From assembly GCF_037300705.1 (NCBI RefSeq), contig NZ_CP147776.1:2852001-2916000 (forward strand): 64,000 bases of DNA. Reading direction: 5' to 3'. Of the stretch, positions 36,237 to 45,479 are shown one piece after another (position 1 is the stretch's first letter; each line of letters begins with the position of its first letter). This stretch comes from Massilia sp. W12 (lineage in GTDB: Bacteria > Pseudomonadota > Gammaproteobacteria > Burkholderiales > Burkholderiaceae_D). The notes below the pieces were generated by a model. It searched no databases. It worked only from the letters and a program-made list of their open reading frames with translations, and had not been told where the DNA came from. The translations under genes and the position numbers were made by a program.

Positions 36237-37357
36237 GACCTGCCCCGGCGCCACAAGCGCAGTTGATGTAATTGCAGCAAAAACAGCGGCGCGCCGACCA
36301 GGGCGGTAATCACGCCGACCGGTAATTGCTGTGGCGCGATGATGCTGCGCGCCATGGTGTCGGCTAACACCAGAAACACGCCGCCGACCAGCGAGGCAGC
36401 CGGCAGCAACAGGCGGTGATCCGGGCCTAAGGCGAAGCGACAGGCATGCGGCACGATCAGGCCGACAAAGCCGATGCTGCCGGCGTTGGCGACGGCGCTG
36501 GCGGTCAGGGCGGCCGCGCCAAAAAACAATTGCACGCGCAAACGCGCAATCGGCACGCCCATGGTGGCGGCGTTTTCGGCATGAATCGCCATCAGATTGA
36601 TGGCGTTGGCGCGCGTCATGGCAAACAGCGCCACGCCAATCCAGGCCAGCCAGGCCAGGCCGGTGCTTTGGCTGCCGGCCAAATCGCCAATCATCCAAAA
36701 CACCATACTGCGCAAGCGCCCTTCCGGCGCGATGGAGAGAATCAGACTGACTCCGGCCATGCAGGCGGCGGATAAGATCACGCCGGTCAACAGCAGCACC
36801 GAGCCGCCTTCGCTGTTGATGCCATAGCGCAAATCACGCCGCGCCAGCAAGTACAGCAAGGCGGCGCTGGCGGCGGCGCCGATGAAGGCGCAGACATCAA
36901 TCATCCAGGCGGCGGCGAAAAACAGCATGGCGCTCAAGGCGCCCAGCGCGGCGCCGCCGGAAATCCCCAGCACATAAGGATCAGCCAGCGGATTGCGCAG
37001 CAAGGCTTGCATCAAGACCCCGGCCAAGGCCAGCGCGGCGCCGGTGACAAAGGCGCTGGCGGCGCGCGTGATGCGCAATTCCAGCAAGCTGGCGTGCATA
37101 TCATCTTGCCCCAGGCGCCAGGCATGCAGGGCTTGCGGCAGATCGGCCAGCGGGATGGGGATGGAGCCGATCAGGGCGGCGGCGATGAAGCTCAGCAGGC
37201 AGGCCGCCAGCAAGTAAATCAGCAAGCGGCGCAGACGCGCGTGCGTCGCATCGCCCGCCATCGCGGGTGCGGACTGACGCACGGCGCGCACGCCAGCCGG
37301 CGCAGCGTCGTGCGCGGGGGCGCCTGGCTCCTTGGACAGCATCGGCCCCCCTTTCAT
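36233..37357 (-). CDS. btuC: FecCD-family permease, cobalamin transporter
   Basis: A 374-residue inner-membrane permease with about ten helices (LLIYLLAACLLSFIAAALIG onward). The family motifs ALAGVLMQALLRNPLADPYV and GSIGFVGLIVPHACRFALGP (coupling helix) are clear. A ~40-residue polar N-terminus precedes the first helix. AAGG precedes ATG 37357. The periplasmic binding protein (btuF) is not in this cluster and must lie elsewhere or have been replaced. Confidence 0.92.
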   Translation of the reverse strand: MKGGPMLSKEPGAPAHDAAPAGVRAVRQSAPAMAGDATHARLRRLLIYLLAACLLSFIAAALIGSIPIPLADLPQALHAWRLGQDDMHASLLELRITRAASAFVTGAALALAGVLMQALLRNPLADPYVLGISGGAALGALSAMLFFAAAWMIDVCAFIGAAASAALLYLLARRDLRYGINSEGGSVLLLTGVILSAACMAGVSLILSIAPEGRLRSMVFWMIGDLAGSQSTGLAWLAWIGVALFAMTRANAINLMAIHAENAATMGVPIARLRVQLFFGAAALTASAVANAGSIGFVGLIVPHACRFALGPDHRLLLPAASLVGGVFLVLADTMARSIIAPQQLPVGVITALVGAPLFLLQLHQLRLWRRGRS

Positions 37358-37383
37358 GGTTTCGCCTTCAAACGCGGCAGATC

Positions 37384-39261
37384 TCAGAATTGATCATAGC
37401 GCAGGCTCAGCACAAAGCGCGACGGGGACGCATTGAAGCCATTCGCCAATTCATAGGCTTTGTTGGCGACATTGTTCCAGCGCGCTTGCACTTCCCAACC
37501 GCGCGCAATCTGCCGCGCGGCATACAGATTCCACACGCCGTAGCCGGCCAGCGGGGTGTTGTTGGCCACATCGTCGTAGCGGCGGTCGGCAAACACGGTT
37601 TCCACCCCGGCCTTCCAGCCCTCCGCCGCCCAATCCAGACCGAGCGAGCCATGCTGTTTGGCGCGGCGCGGCAAGCGTTTGCCGCTGCTGTCGTCTTTTG
37701 CGTCCTGCCAGTCATAGTTGCCGCGCAAGGTGAAGGCGCCGGCGAGCGGCATGCTGCCGCCGATCGATAAGCCGGTGATCACGGCGCGGTTCAGGTTGTA
37801 GGCGCAGCCGTAGGGATGGGTGGCTTTTTCCACCGGGCACACCGGCGCATACACGATCAGATTGTCGATTTTGTTGCGGAACAGGGCCGCTTGCAGACGG
37901 CTGGCGCCGGCCTGGTATTGCAGACCGAATTCCAGATTGCGCCCTTTTTCCGCCTGATTGCCTTCTAAGCCAAAGCCGGGGTAGTACAGCTCATTGAAGG
38001 TGGGTGCGCGAAAGCTCATGCCATAGCTGGCCGTGGCTTGCCAGCCGGGGCTGAATTTATAGCCGGCGGCCAAGGCCCCGGTGGTTTGATTGCCATTGGT
38101 GGAAATGCGGTCGTGGCGCATGGAGGCGGTGGCCAGCCAGACATCGCGCTTGACTTGCCAGGCGCCGGCAAAGGATGTGGTTTTGCGGTTGCGCTCCAAA
38201 GACTTGCTGGAGCTGCCCAGCTCCTCTTTGCGGTGTTCCAGCGTCAGCTGCAGATTGTCCGGGCCGAATTCGATGTCGTTTTGCCAGCTGTATTGGGTTT
38301 GCGTGGTTTCGTAGCGCGACAAGCCATACGAGGCGTCGGAGAAGCCGCGATCATTGGCAATCGAGAAACGCAACATGCTTTGCCAATTCGGCGCGAATTT
38401 ATCGCGCGAATACACCGACCAGGTTTCCAGGCTGGTGACATCGCGGTCATCGTAGCCGGCCCCGCTGTCAAACTGCGAATTCTGCCGGCTGCGCAACAGG
38501 CTTGTGCCGAGTTCGTGGTCTTTGGCCCATTTCCAGCCCAGTTGTGCGGAAAAACTGTCGCGCGCATAGCCGTCTTCATCCGGGTCAAAGCTGAATTTGT
38601 TTTTACGGTTGGTGGCGTTTTGTCCAGTCTCTTCTTCATGCACGGCGTTGAGAGCGTAGCGCACGCCGCGTTCGCCGCCGGTCGAGCCGGACAGGCCGAG
38701 TTCATATTTGCGCAAGCCGCGATTACCCACGCTGACGCCCACTTGCGGCTCTAAAAATTTGCTGCCCTGCTTGGTGAAGATTTGCACCACGCCGCCCATG
38801 GCGTCCGCGCCATACAGGCTGCTCAAAGGGCCGTATACAATTTCAATCCGCTCAATTTGTGACAAGGGAATCGCCTGCCAGGTGGCGCCGCCGTTGCTGG
38901 CCGAGCCGATGCGCACGCCATCCACCAGCACAATGCTTTGCGCATTCGCCGTGCCGCGCATGAAGACTGAGCTGTAGTTGGCCGGGCCGCCATTGCTGCT
39001 GAGTTCAAAACCGCGTTTTTTTTGCAAAAATTCAGACAGAGAATTGACCCCGGAAGCCTGGATTTCAGCTTGATGGATCACTTGATGATCAATTAAAAGA
39101 TCGCTGGCCGGAGTGGCTTTGCGGGTGGCGGTAACCAGCACTTCTTGCGTTTGCGCAGCCGCCTGGGCCGGGCTGACGCAAAACAGGCTGGCGGTGGCCA
39201 GGGCGAGCGAAGAAATAGCCGGGAACTGGCGCGCTGCGCCTTGTTTGCCGTAAGGATTCAT
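37384..39261 (-). CDS. btuB: TonB-dependent vitamin B12 receptor
   Basis: An outer-membrane receptor of 625 residues. Signal peptide ends around SPAQA; TonB box EVLVTATR; plug domain with RGTANAQSIVLVDGVRIG and YGADAMGGVVQIFTK; a 22-strand barrel follows, ending in LSLRYDQF with terminal Phe. A two-Cys loop (VCPVEKATHPYGCAY) lies in the barrel. It is the first gene of the operon behind the cobalamin riboswitch. Confidence 0.94.
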   Translation of the reverse strand: MNPYGKQGAARQFPAISSLALATASLFCVSPAQAAAQTQEVLVTATRKATPASDLLIDHQVIHQAEIQASGVNSLSEFLQKKRGFELSSNGGPANYSSVFMRGTANAQSIVLVDGVRIGSASNGGATWQAIPLSQIERIEIVYGPLSSLYGADAMGGVVQIFTKQGSKFLEPQVGVSVGNRGLRKYELGLSGSTGGERGVRYALNAVHEEETGQNATNRKNKFSFDPDEDGYARDSFSAQLGWKWAKDHELGTSLLRSRQNSQFDSGAGYDDRDVTSLETWSVYSRDKFAPNWQSMLRFSIANDRGFSDASYGLSRYETTQTQYSWQNDIEFGPDNLQLTLEHRKEELGSSSKSLERNRKTTSFAGAWQVKRDVWLATASMRHDRISTNGNQTTGALAAGYKFSPGWQATASYGMSFRAPTFNELYYPGFGLEGNQAEKGRNLEFGLQYQAGASRLQAALFRNKIDNLIVYAPVCPVEKATHPYGCAYNLNRAVITGLSIGGSMPLAGAFTLRGNYDWQDAKDDSSGKRLPRRAKQHGSLGLDWAAEGWKAGVETVFADRRYDDVANNTPLAGYGVWNLYAARQIARGWEVQARWNNVANKAYELANGFNASPSRFVLSLRYDQF

Positions 39262-39283
39262 TGTGTCTGTCTCAAGAAATTCC

Positions 39284-39308
39284 CCGGCATTTTTCCCCGC
39301 AATGCCGG
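39284..39308 (-). promoter_or_regulatory. Candidate riboswitch expression-platform hairpin
   Basis: CCGGCATT and AATGCCGG form an 8-bp stem between the aptamer and the btuB start. There is no T run, so control is more likely at translation. Confidence 0.5.
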
Positions 39309-39337
39309 ATCATCAAAAGCGACTTGCGCTTTCACCT

Positions 39338-39545
39338 GTGTGGCCGGTATCCGGGCTGACAAGTCGTTTGTCTCCTCTTCCCATGCGGCCGGCAGGGTTT
39401 CCCACCAGCTGGCACAGTGAGCTTGAGACACGTTTCAGAAGCATCTGAACTTGCCTACCGTTGCGGGGGCAGCATGCCTTGCGCTTTCTCTGCGCTGACA
39501 TTTCCCGTTTAACGGCTTCCATGAACTGGTCGCGCGCACCAACAC
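39338..39545 (-). promoter_or_regulatory. Cobalamin riboswitch
   Basis: On the minus strand the conserved B12-aptamer blocks appear in order: GCTGCCCCCGCAACGGTAGG (39473-39454), CAGCTGGTGGGAAACCCTG, and the B12 box GTCAGCCCGGATACCGGCC (39360-39342). It precedes btuB by ~80 nt. It would shut off the btuB-btuC-btuD-cobO-cobB-cobU operon when adenosylcobalamin is plentiful. Confidence 0.93.
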
Positions 39546-39610
39546 TGCCGGGATTATACCTTGCAGGCTGGATAAATTGCATTGCAGCTACATTTTCAGG
39601 ACATGAGAAT

Positions 39611-41125
39611 TCACATGTTTGAGCCAATTTGCCGCGCCCGCACCAGCGGCGCGGCAAAACCCAGGCTTCTGGCCTGATGCAAGGTGCGCAGCTCGCTTTT
39701 GATCTGTTGCAAAATATGCTCACGCCCGGGGCGGTAGAAGATATTCCAGGCTTCAAACGGAATCATCTTGCCATCCGGCTGCACCATATGCACACAGGAT
39801 TTTTTCAGGGCGCGGATATCGAGTGAATGCGCATCCATAAACTGCACAATCAAGATGCGGAACACGTTTTGATAACTCAGCGCCTGCGGTGCGGCGACTT
39901 TGGGCAGGCAGCACAGCATTTCCGACAGGCAGGAGGCTTGCGATTCGGGCGAGTGGTTGGTGGAAAACAGTTTGAACAAAGCCTGTTTCATCTGCGGATC
40001 GCGCTCAAACACTATCGTGCTTTTATCGCCGGCCAAGAGGGTGTCGGCGTCAATAAAACGGGTCAGCGGTACGACCTGATCCGCCATTTTCAAGCCATAC
40101 GCCATCGCCAGGGTGTCGGGATTGCATGGCACCGGCAACACATCTTCTTTGCTGAACACGCTTGATTGTTCGCCGATTTTGCGCCGGATTTCAGACACGG
40201 TTAAGCGGTGGTTTTTATGTTCATATTGCTCAACCCGGCCAGCATCCTGAATCGGTTGCAGGGTCACGCCGCGCACGCAGGGCTGGGCCATGGCGAAATC
40301 GAGCAGCGCGCCGATTTCATCATCATTCACGCCTTTTTTGAGCGTCATCACCAGGGTGGTGGAGAGCTGTAAATCATTTAAGCGCTGCAGCGCCTGATTG
40401 CGGATGCGGCGCAAATCGGCGCCGCGCAATTCTTTCAAGGCGCTTTCTTTGAAACTGTCGAATTGCAGATAAATTTCCAGGCCAGGCCCGTATTCAGCCA
40501 GGCGGCGCGCAAACGCTTCATCCTGGGCGATTTTGATACCATTGGTATTCACCATCACATGCTTGATCGGACGTTTTTTACATTCGTCCAGAATGGCGAA
40601 AAAATCCGGATGCAAGGTCGGCTCGCCGCCGGAAATCTGCAAGACATCCGGTTCGCCCTCATTCCTGACCAGGGCGTCGAGCATATCGATGACTTGCGCC
40701 AGGCTGCGGCTGCTGCTGCGATGGGTGCCGGATTCTGCATAGCAGACCGGACAATTCAAATTGCATTGATCGGTGATTTCCAGCACGGTCAGGCAGGAAT
40801 GCTGCATATGATCCGGGCATAAGCCGCAGTCATACGGGCAGCCATATTCCATTTTGCCGGAAAAGTATTGCGGCATTTCCGGCGCTTTGACATACACTTC
40901 GCGGCACAGGCGGTAATACTCGGCGTCATCCGCAATCAAGACCCGTTCCACGCCATGCACCGGACACCATTTGTCCATATACACATGCTGGTCTTTGATG
41001 ACGATTTTCGCTTCCACCTGGCGCAAACAACTGCTGCAGACGCTGCTTGTGGTGTCGTAAAACAGCCAGGGGCGGTTTTTACGTTCTGTGCCGCTGTGGG
41101 CTGGCGTTTGCTTGCTTGCATCCAT
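39611..41125 (-). CDS. Radical SAM protein resembling tetraether lipid synthase (Tes/GDGT-MAS)
   Basis: A 504-residue protein rich in metal-binding cysteines. A rubredoxin-like pair comes first (SVCSSCL, then KWCPVHG), then CxxxCxxC in YGCPYDCGLCPDH, then the radical SAM core motif CNLNCPVCYAE with ISGGEPTLHPDF, and a further cluster SCLSEMLCCLP near residue 415. This layout matches what is known of archaeal tetraether synthase and its bacterial relatives, which couple lipid tails by C-C bonds. ATG 41125 has AGGAAG upstream inside the end of the preceding Lgt-like gene, two bases away. The lipid substrate is an inference. Confidence 0.65.
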   Translation of the reverse strand: MDASKQTPAHSGTERKNRPWLFYDTTSSVCSSCLRQVEAKIVIKDQHVYMDKWCPVHGVERVLIADDAEYYRLCREVYVKAPEMPQYFSGKMEYGCPYDCGLCPDHMQHSCLTVLEITDQCNLNCPVCYAESGTHRSSSRSLAQVIDMLDALVRNEGEPDVLQISGGEPTLHPDFFAILDECKKRPIKHVMVNTNGIKIAQDEAFARRLAEYGPGLEIYLQFDSFKESALKELRGADLRRIRNQALQRLNDLQLSTTLVMTLKKGVNDDEIGALLDFAMAQPCVRGVTLQPIQDAGRVEQYEHKNHRLTVSEIRRKIGEQSSVFSKEDVLPVPCNPDTLAMAYGLKMADQVVPLTRFIDADTLLAGDKSTIVFERDPQMKQALFKLFSTNHSPESQASCLSEMLCCLPKVAAPQALSYQNVFRILIVQFMDAHSLDIRALKKSCVHMVQPDGKMIPFEAWNIFYRPGREHILQQIKSELRTLHQARSLGFAAPLVRARQIGSNM

Positions 41126-41127
41126 CT

Positions 41128-41901
41128 TCATCTTCCTTGCAAAATCCGGGGGTGGCGCCAGGCTTGCCATTGTTTGAGCAAACCCGGCAGATACAGGGCC
41201 AGCGCGAGCAGGCAAACCCATTGGATGCCGGACAGCCCGAAAGGATAGACATAGGGTATCGGCTTGATGCCGTCCACCGCCACGCGCCAACATAAATATG
41301 CAGTCAAAAACAATTTAAACAGCAGGCCGTTTTGACTGGCCAGGCGCGCCCGCTGAGATTGCAAGACAAACCAGAGCAGGCTTAAAAAACCAATCTCATA
41401 CAGCTGCGTGGGGTGGCGCGGCTGACCATCGCCAAAATCCACCGCCCAGGGCAGATTGCCGGGCAGTCCATACGTGCCGTCATGCAAACCGGCCAGAAAG
41501 CAGCCAATGCGGCCGATGATGATGCCAAGCAAAAGCGGGAAGACAAATAAATCGCCGGTCGATTCACGCTGGCCGATGAGTTTTTTGCTGATTTCCACCC
41601 CGAGCAAGCCGCCCAGCAAACCGCCGACAATCGACTGGCCCATAAACCAGTTGCGCGGATCGCCTATTTTCTGCGGAATCAAGTGCGCATATTCAATCCA
41701 GAACACCAGCTTATTGCCCAGCGCCGCGCCGGCGATGCAGCCGACCACAATCGCAAAATTGCCCGGCGCCAGTAAAGCGCCCTGCCCGCGCTGCCGCTTT
41801 TGATAACGGTAATATTGCATGCCGGCCAAAATCCCGGCCCATTCCAAAAGGTAATGGATCAGGTTGGCGTGGAATGCGTCAAAATTCGGGCCTGCGATCA
41901 T
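41128..41901 (-). CDS. Prolipoprotein diacylglyceryl transferase-like membrane protein (atypical)
   Basis: A 257-residue polytopic membrane protein of the Lgt superfamily. GRIGCFLAGLHDG stands where Lgt has GRIGNFINGE, and the following RHPTQLYE matches the conserved RHPSQLYE. The conserved Asn and the NGE triplet are replaced, so ordinary lipoprotein maturation is doubtful. It is likely a paralogue working on another lipid acceptor, beside the Tes-like radical SAM gene to which it is coupled. ATG 41901 starts MIAGPNFDAFHANLIHYLLE. Confidence 0.78.
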   Translation of the reverse strand: MIAGPNFDAFHANLIHYLLEWAGILAGMQYYRYQKRQRGQGALLAPGNFAIVVGCIAGAALGNKLVFWIEYAHLIPQKIGDPRNWFMGQSIVGGLLGGLLGVEISKKLIGQRESTGDLFVFPLLLGIIIGRIGCFLAGLHDGTYGLPGNLPWAVDFGDGQPRHPTQLYEIGFLSLLWFVLQSQRARLASQNGLLFKLFLTAYLCWRVAVDGIKPIPYVYPFGLSGIQWVCLLALALYLPGLLKQWQAWRHPRILQGR

Positions 41902-42038
41902 ATGAATTCCTGTGTTGTTTCATTGCGCGCTGCTTCAGGCGCAAGGCACAGGCTGGCTTGCAGCGCAATGACTTACCCGGCGCCCGACAGCGGCGCATCA
42001 TCAAAGACGCCGCATGGGTGAATGCGCAGCAGCAAACG

Positions 42039-42248
42039 CTAGTTTTTCTTCCTGATGACGCGCACCAGCCAATACAGCCCAGCCGCGCAAGCGATGCCCG
42101 CCGCGCCCATGCCAAAGATGGCGGGATCCAAAGTGGCCTGGCCACTCATTGCGACACTCAGATAAAGCCCGCACAGCCCGCAGATGCCAAAGCCGGCCAT
42201 CAGGATGCACAAGAAAAATAATAAGACGCCACGCCAAAATTGATTCAT
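42039..42248 (-). CDS. Small two-helix membrane protein
   Basis: 69 residues: MNQFWRGVLLFFLCILMAGF starts the first helix, IACAAGLYWLVRVIRKKN ends the second. It sits between the MFS-acyltransferase gene and the Lgt-like gene on the same strand. Cys in the first helix (GICGLCG) is notable. Function unknown. The following 42038-41902 shows no gene. Confidence 0.6.
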   Translation of the reverse strand: MNQFWRGVLLFFLCILMAGFGICGLCGLYLSVAMSGQATLDPAIFGMGAAGIACAAGLYWLVRVIRKKN

Positions 42249-42312
42249 TGCCAGACCTGTTTTTCGCTGATGCCGGAGCGGGACGCAGCGCCCGCTCCGG
42301 CGGATTGCTGCA

Positions 42313-44223
42313 TTATTTCCATTCGCCGCGCAAAGCCAGCACCTGTTCGCGCAAGCCTTCCGGCGTCACCTGCTGCGGCGCTTGCGGCGCGCCGACCACC
42401 AGCTCCAAACGTGACAGCAAGCCGCGTTTGAAGGAGCGTTGCAGGGGGTTGCCATCGCTGCGCGTGAGCAGGCTGCCCCACAGACCGCGCAAAGCCATGG
42501 GAATCACCGGAACCGGGCTGCGCTCGACAATCTTGCGCACCCCGCCTTTGAATTCATTCACATCGCCGGTGGTGGTCAAGCGCCCTTCCGGGAAAATGCA
42601 GACCAATTCGCCTTCGCGCAAGGCGTGCGCAATCTCGTCATAGGCTTTTTCCATGGTCTGCTGATCTTCCTTGGCCGGCGCGATAGGAATCGCTTTCACC
42701 GCCAGAAACACCCAGCCCAGCACCGGGGTTTTGAAAATCCGGTGATCCATCACAAAGCGGATCGGGCGCGGACTGGAGGCCAGGATCACCAGCGCATCCA
42801 CATACGACACATGATTGCACACCAGCACCGCCGGGCCATCTTCCGGGATCTGCTCAACGCCGATGCACTTCACGCGATGGATGGTTTTAAGCAAGAGCCA
42901 GGCGACGAAGCGCATCAAAAATTCCGGCACCAGGGTGAAGATGTACACAGCCACCACGGCATTCATCAAGGCCGTGGCCAGAAAGATTTGCGGCAGCGTG
43001 AAATGTAATTTCAGCATCACAATCGCACAGCCGGTGGCGACCACCATAAAAGCGGCGTTCATGATATTCATGCCGGCGATGGTGCGCGATAAATGCGCTT
43101 TGTCGCAGCGGGTTTGGATCAGGGCAAACAGGGGCACGATGTAAAAACCGCCGAAAATGCCGATCAGCATGCAATCCGCCAAAATCCGCCAGGCCCCGCT
43201 TTGTTGCACGAATTGGGCGGCATCGACTTGCGCCAGATTGCTGTGATAACCATTGGCGGCAAAGAATAAATCCACGCCGAACACGGTCAGACCGATGCTG
43301 CCAAACGGCACCAGGCCGATTTCCACCTTATGCCCGGAGAGTTTTTCACATAACAGCGAACCGGCCCCGACGCCAATCGAAAACACCCCCAGCAGCAAGA
43401 CAAACACCTGTTCATTGCCATGCAAAAAGACTTTGGCGAAATCGGGAAACTGCGCCAGCACAATCGCGCCATAAAACCAAAACCAGGAATTGCCCAGCAG
43501 GGATAAAAACACGGCGCGGTTTTGCCGGGAAAAAGACAGATTGCGCCAGGTTTCAGTAAACGGGTTGTAGTTAATCTTCAAGTCCGGCGCAGCGGCGGGT
43601 GAAACCGGAATCGCGCGGCTGGTGCCCCAGCCCAGCACGGCTAACAGCAAAGCGCCGCCGGCAATCAATTCAATCCCGATGCCGGCCTTGGTGACTAACA
43701 TCGCGCCCAGAATCTGGCCTAATAAAATGCCGACAAAGGTGCCCATTTCAATCACCCCATTGCCGCCGGTTAATTCGCGCTCGTGCAAATGTTGCGGCAG
43801 ATAGGCGTATTTGACCGGGCCGAACAAGGTGGAATGGACGCCCATCAAAAACACACACACCAGCAGAATCGGCAGATTTTTTGTCAGCCAGCCGGCCCCG
43901 GCCAACAGCATGATGCCGATTTCCAGCATTTTGATGAAACGCGTCAGCGCAGCCTTGTCGTATTTTTCAGCAAACTGGCCGGCGGTGGCGGAAAACAGCA
44001 CGAAGGGGGCGATGAACAGGCCGGGAATCAGATTGGCGAGCGTGCCGGAATCCATGTTGCTCCAGGCCGCGCCCTGGTAGGTGAGTGCGGTAATGAGGGC
44101 GGTCTTGAACACATTATCGTTCAGCGCGCCTAGAAACTGGGTCCAGAAAAATGGCGCAAAACGGCGCTGCCCCAGTAATTGGAATTGACCGCTGGTTTCT
44201 GGCGGCAAATTTTCGCGACTCAT
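42313..44223 (-). CDS. MFS transporter fused to 1-acyl-glycerol-3-phosphate acyltransferase
   Basis: 636 residues. The N-terminal ~410 form an LplT-like MFS transporter (FFWTQFLGALNDNVFKTAL, GPVKYAYLPQHL). The C-terminal ~200 form a PlsC acyltransferase with NHVSYVD (HxxxxD), FPEGRLTTTG and IPMALRG. This resembles the LplT-Aas lysophospholipid retrieval and reacylation pair, without the acyl-ACP synthetase part. ATG 44223 is chosen for GGAT upstream; a TTG at 44241 is less likely. It heads the lipid-related gene group. Confidence 0.9.
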   Translation of the reverse strand: MSRENLPPETSGQFQLLGQRRFAPFFWTQFLGALNDNVFKTALITALTYQGAAWSNMDSGTLANLIPGLFIAPFVLFSATAGQFAEKYDKAALTRFIKMLEIGIMLLAGAGWLTKNLPILLVCVFLMGVHSTLFGPVKYAYLPQHLHERELTGGNGVIEMGTFVGILLGQILGAMLVTKAGIGIELIAGGALLLAVLGWGTSRAIPVSPAAAPDLKINYNPFTETWRNLSFSRQNRAVFLSLLGNSWFWFYGAIVLAQFPDFAKVFLHGNEQVFVLLLGVFSIGVGAGSLLCEKLSGHKVEIGLVPFGSIGLTVFGVDLFFAANGYHSNLAQVDAAQFVQQSGAWRILADCMLIGIFGGFYIVPLFALIQTRCDKAHLSRTIAGMNIMNAAFMVVATGCAIVMLKLHFTLPQIFLATALMNAVVAVYIFTLVPEFLMRFVAWLLLKTIHRVKCIGVEQIPEDGPAVLVCNHVSYVDALVILASSPRPIRFVMDHRIFKTPVLGWVFLAVKAIPIAPAKEDQQTMEKAYDEIAHALREGELVCIFPEGRLTTTGDVNEFKGGVRKIVERSPVPVIPMALRGLWGSLLTRSDGNPLQRSFKRGLLSRLELVVGAPQAPQQVTPEGLREQVLALRGEWK

Positions 44224-44385
44224 AGTTCTATCCGTAATCAATATGAACGGGGGTATTGTAGTGCAAGCAAGCTGCTTATCCCGGGCAAAAAGAATGGCAT
44301 CGGATTGTAATACTGAAAAATTTCAGAATCATAATCAGATGCCAAACGCCTTGCAAAAACAGATTTTCCAGCTTCAACGGCAGGC

Positions 44386-45399
44386 TTAGTCTTGCGGCAT
44401 GCTCTGCATGATTTGCTGCGCCAGACGGCGCCCGCTCAACCAGGCGTTTTCCACCCTGCCCTCGCCCTCCAGTCCGGCGGCGAACCAGTCGCCACACAGG
44501 CCAATGCGCAGATTGGCATCCCACAGACAATCGCCGGCCATCGGTTGCACCGCCTGTGCAAACGGCCAGCGCAAGGCTTGCGCATACACCGGTTGCACCT
44601 GACTGCCGGTGGCCTCATGAAAGGCCTTGAGCAATTTATCGCGCACGCGCGGCAAATCGTCTTGCAAATGCTCCTGGCTCCAAGCCAGTGCGGCATGCGC
44701 CACCCAGCGCTCGCCGGGGCGGTGGCCGGGTTTGGAATTGTCATGCGCAATAAAAGCTAAACGCGATTGTTCGATAAACGCGCCGTCGTAGCCCAGATCC
44801 AGCGCTTGCGCAAACGCCAGTTCAAGCGTGAAACACGGCGCCAGATGCACGCTGGCCGCCTGCGCCGCCAGCTGCGGCGCGACATCGTGCAATAAGGGCG
44901 CGGCCTGTTCCGGCGGCATGGCTAAAATCACCGCGTCAAACGGGCCGGCATGGGCTGGAATCGCCACCGTATCGGCTTGCACCGCCAACAGCCATTTGGC
45001 ATTGCCCCAGGTTTGCAAGCCTGTCACAGTTTGCGCTGTGGCCAGGGGCAGACCCTGGGCCAGATTGGCGCACAAGGCGCCCATGCCGGGTCGCGCCACA
45101 TAGCGCACCGCACTGCGCGCCGGCGTCAGCGCGCGGCCATTGACCAGACGCACAATGCGCGCTTGCCAGGCGTCGATCCAGGCTTCTTTTTTCCACTGCG
45201 TGATTTCGCGTTTGAACTCTTCTGAACTGGCGCTGAAAAACTGCACGCCGTCGTCAAAGCCGCCAAACTCGGTTTCATGCGTGGCCATGCGGCCCGCCGG
45301 GTTTTCCGCTTTTTCGATCAAGGTGACACGATGGGAAGCGCTGAGCGCGCGTGCTGCAGACAGGCCGGCCAAACCGGCCCCGATGATAGCCAGATGCAT
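44386..45399 (-). CDS. FAD-dependent amine-oxidase-like oxidoreductase
   Basis: 337 residues, renalase-like. Dinucleotide-binding start IIGAGLAGLSAARAL, then IEKAENPAGRMATHE, FDDGVQFFSA and C-terminal GLCGDWFAAGLEGEGRVENA, which binds FAD. Substrate unknown. A strong AGGAG lies six bases before ATG 45399. It is downstream of the CBS gene but separated by a terminator, so it has its own promoter. Confidence 0.88.
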   Translation of the reverse strand: MHLAIIGAGLAGLSAARALSASHRVTLIEKAENPAGRMATHETEFGGFDDGVQFFSASSEEFKREITQWKKEAWIDAWQARIVRLVNGRALTPARSAVRYVARPGMGALCANLAQGLPLATAQTVTGLQTWGNAKWLLAVQADTVAIPAHAGPFDAVILAMPPEQAAPLLHDVAPQLAAQAASVHLAPCFTLELAFAQALDLGYDGAFIEQSRLAFIAHDNSKPGHRPGERWVAHAALAWSQEHLQDDLPRVRDKLLKAFHEATGSQVQPVYAQALRWPFAQAVQPMAGDCLWDANLRIGLCGDWFAAGLEGEGRVENAWLSGRRLAQQIMQSMPQD

Positions 45400-45438
45400 C
45401 GATTACTCCTGGTTGGGGACATCGAAAAGCACAGAAAA

Positions 45439-45468
45439 AAAGGGCCGCGCAAAACTGCGCAGCCCTTT
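45439..45468 (-). terminator. Rho-independent terminator of the CBS-domain gene
   Basis: Minus strand: AAAGGGCTGCGCAG, TTTT, GCGCGGCCCTTT, then a T run. It lies 12 bp past the stop at 45480. Confidence 0.92.
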
Positions 45469-45479
45469 GCATTCATCCA

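Noticed and set aside
35466-36698. 410-codon version of the BtuD frame
   Set aside because: The first 154 codons are antisense or out-of-frame to btuC; ATG 36236 with ATGA coupling is the true start.
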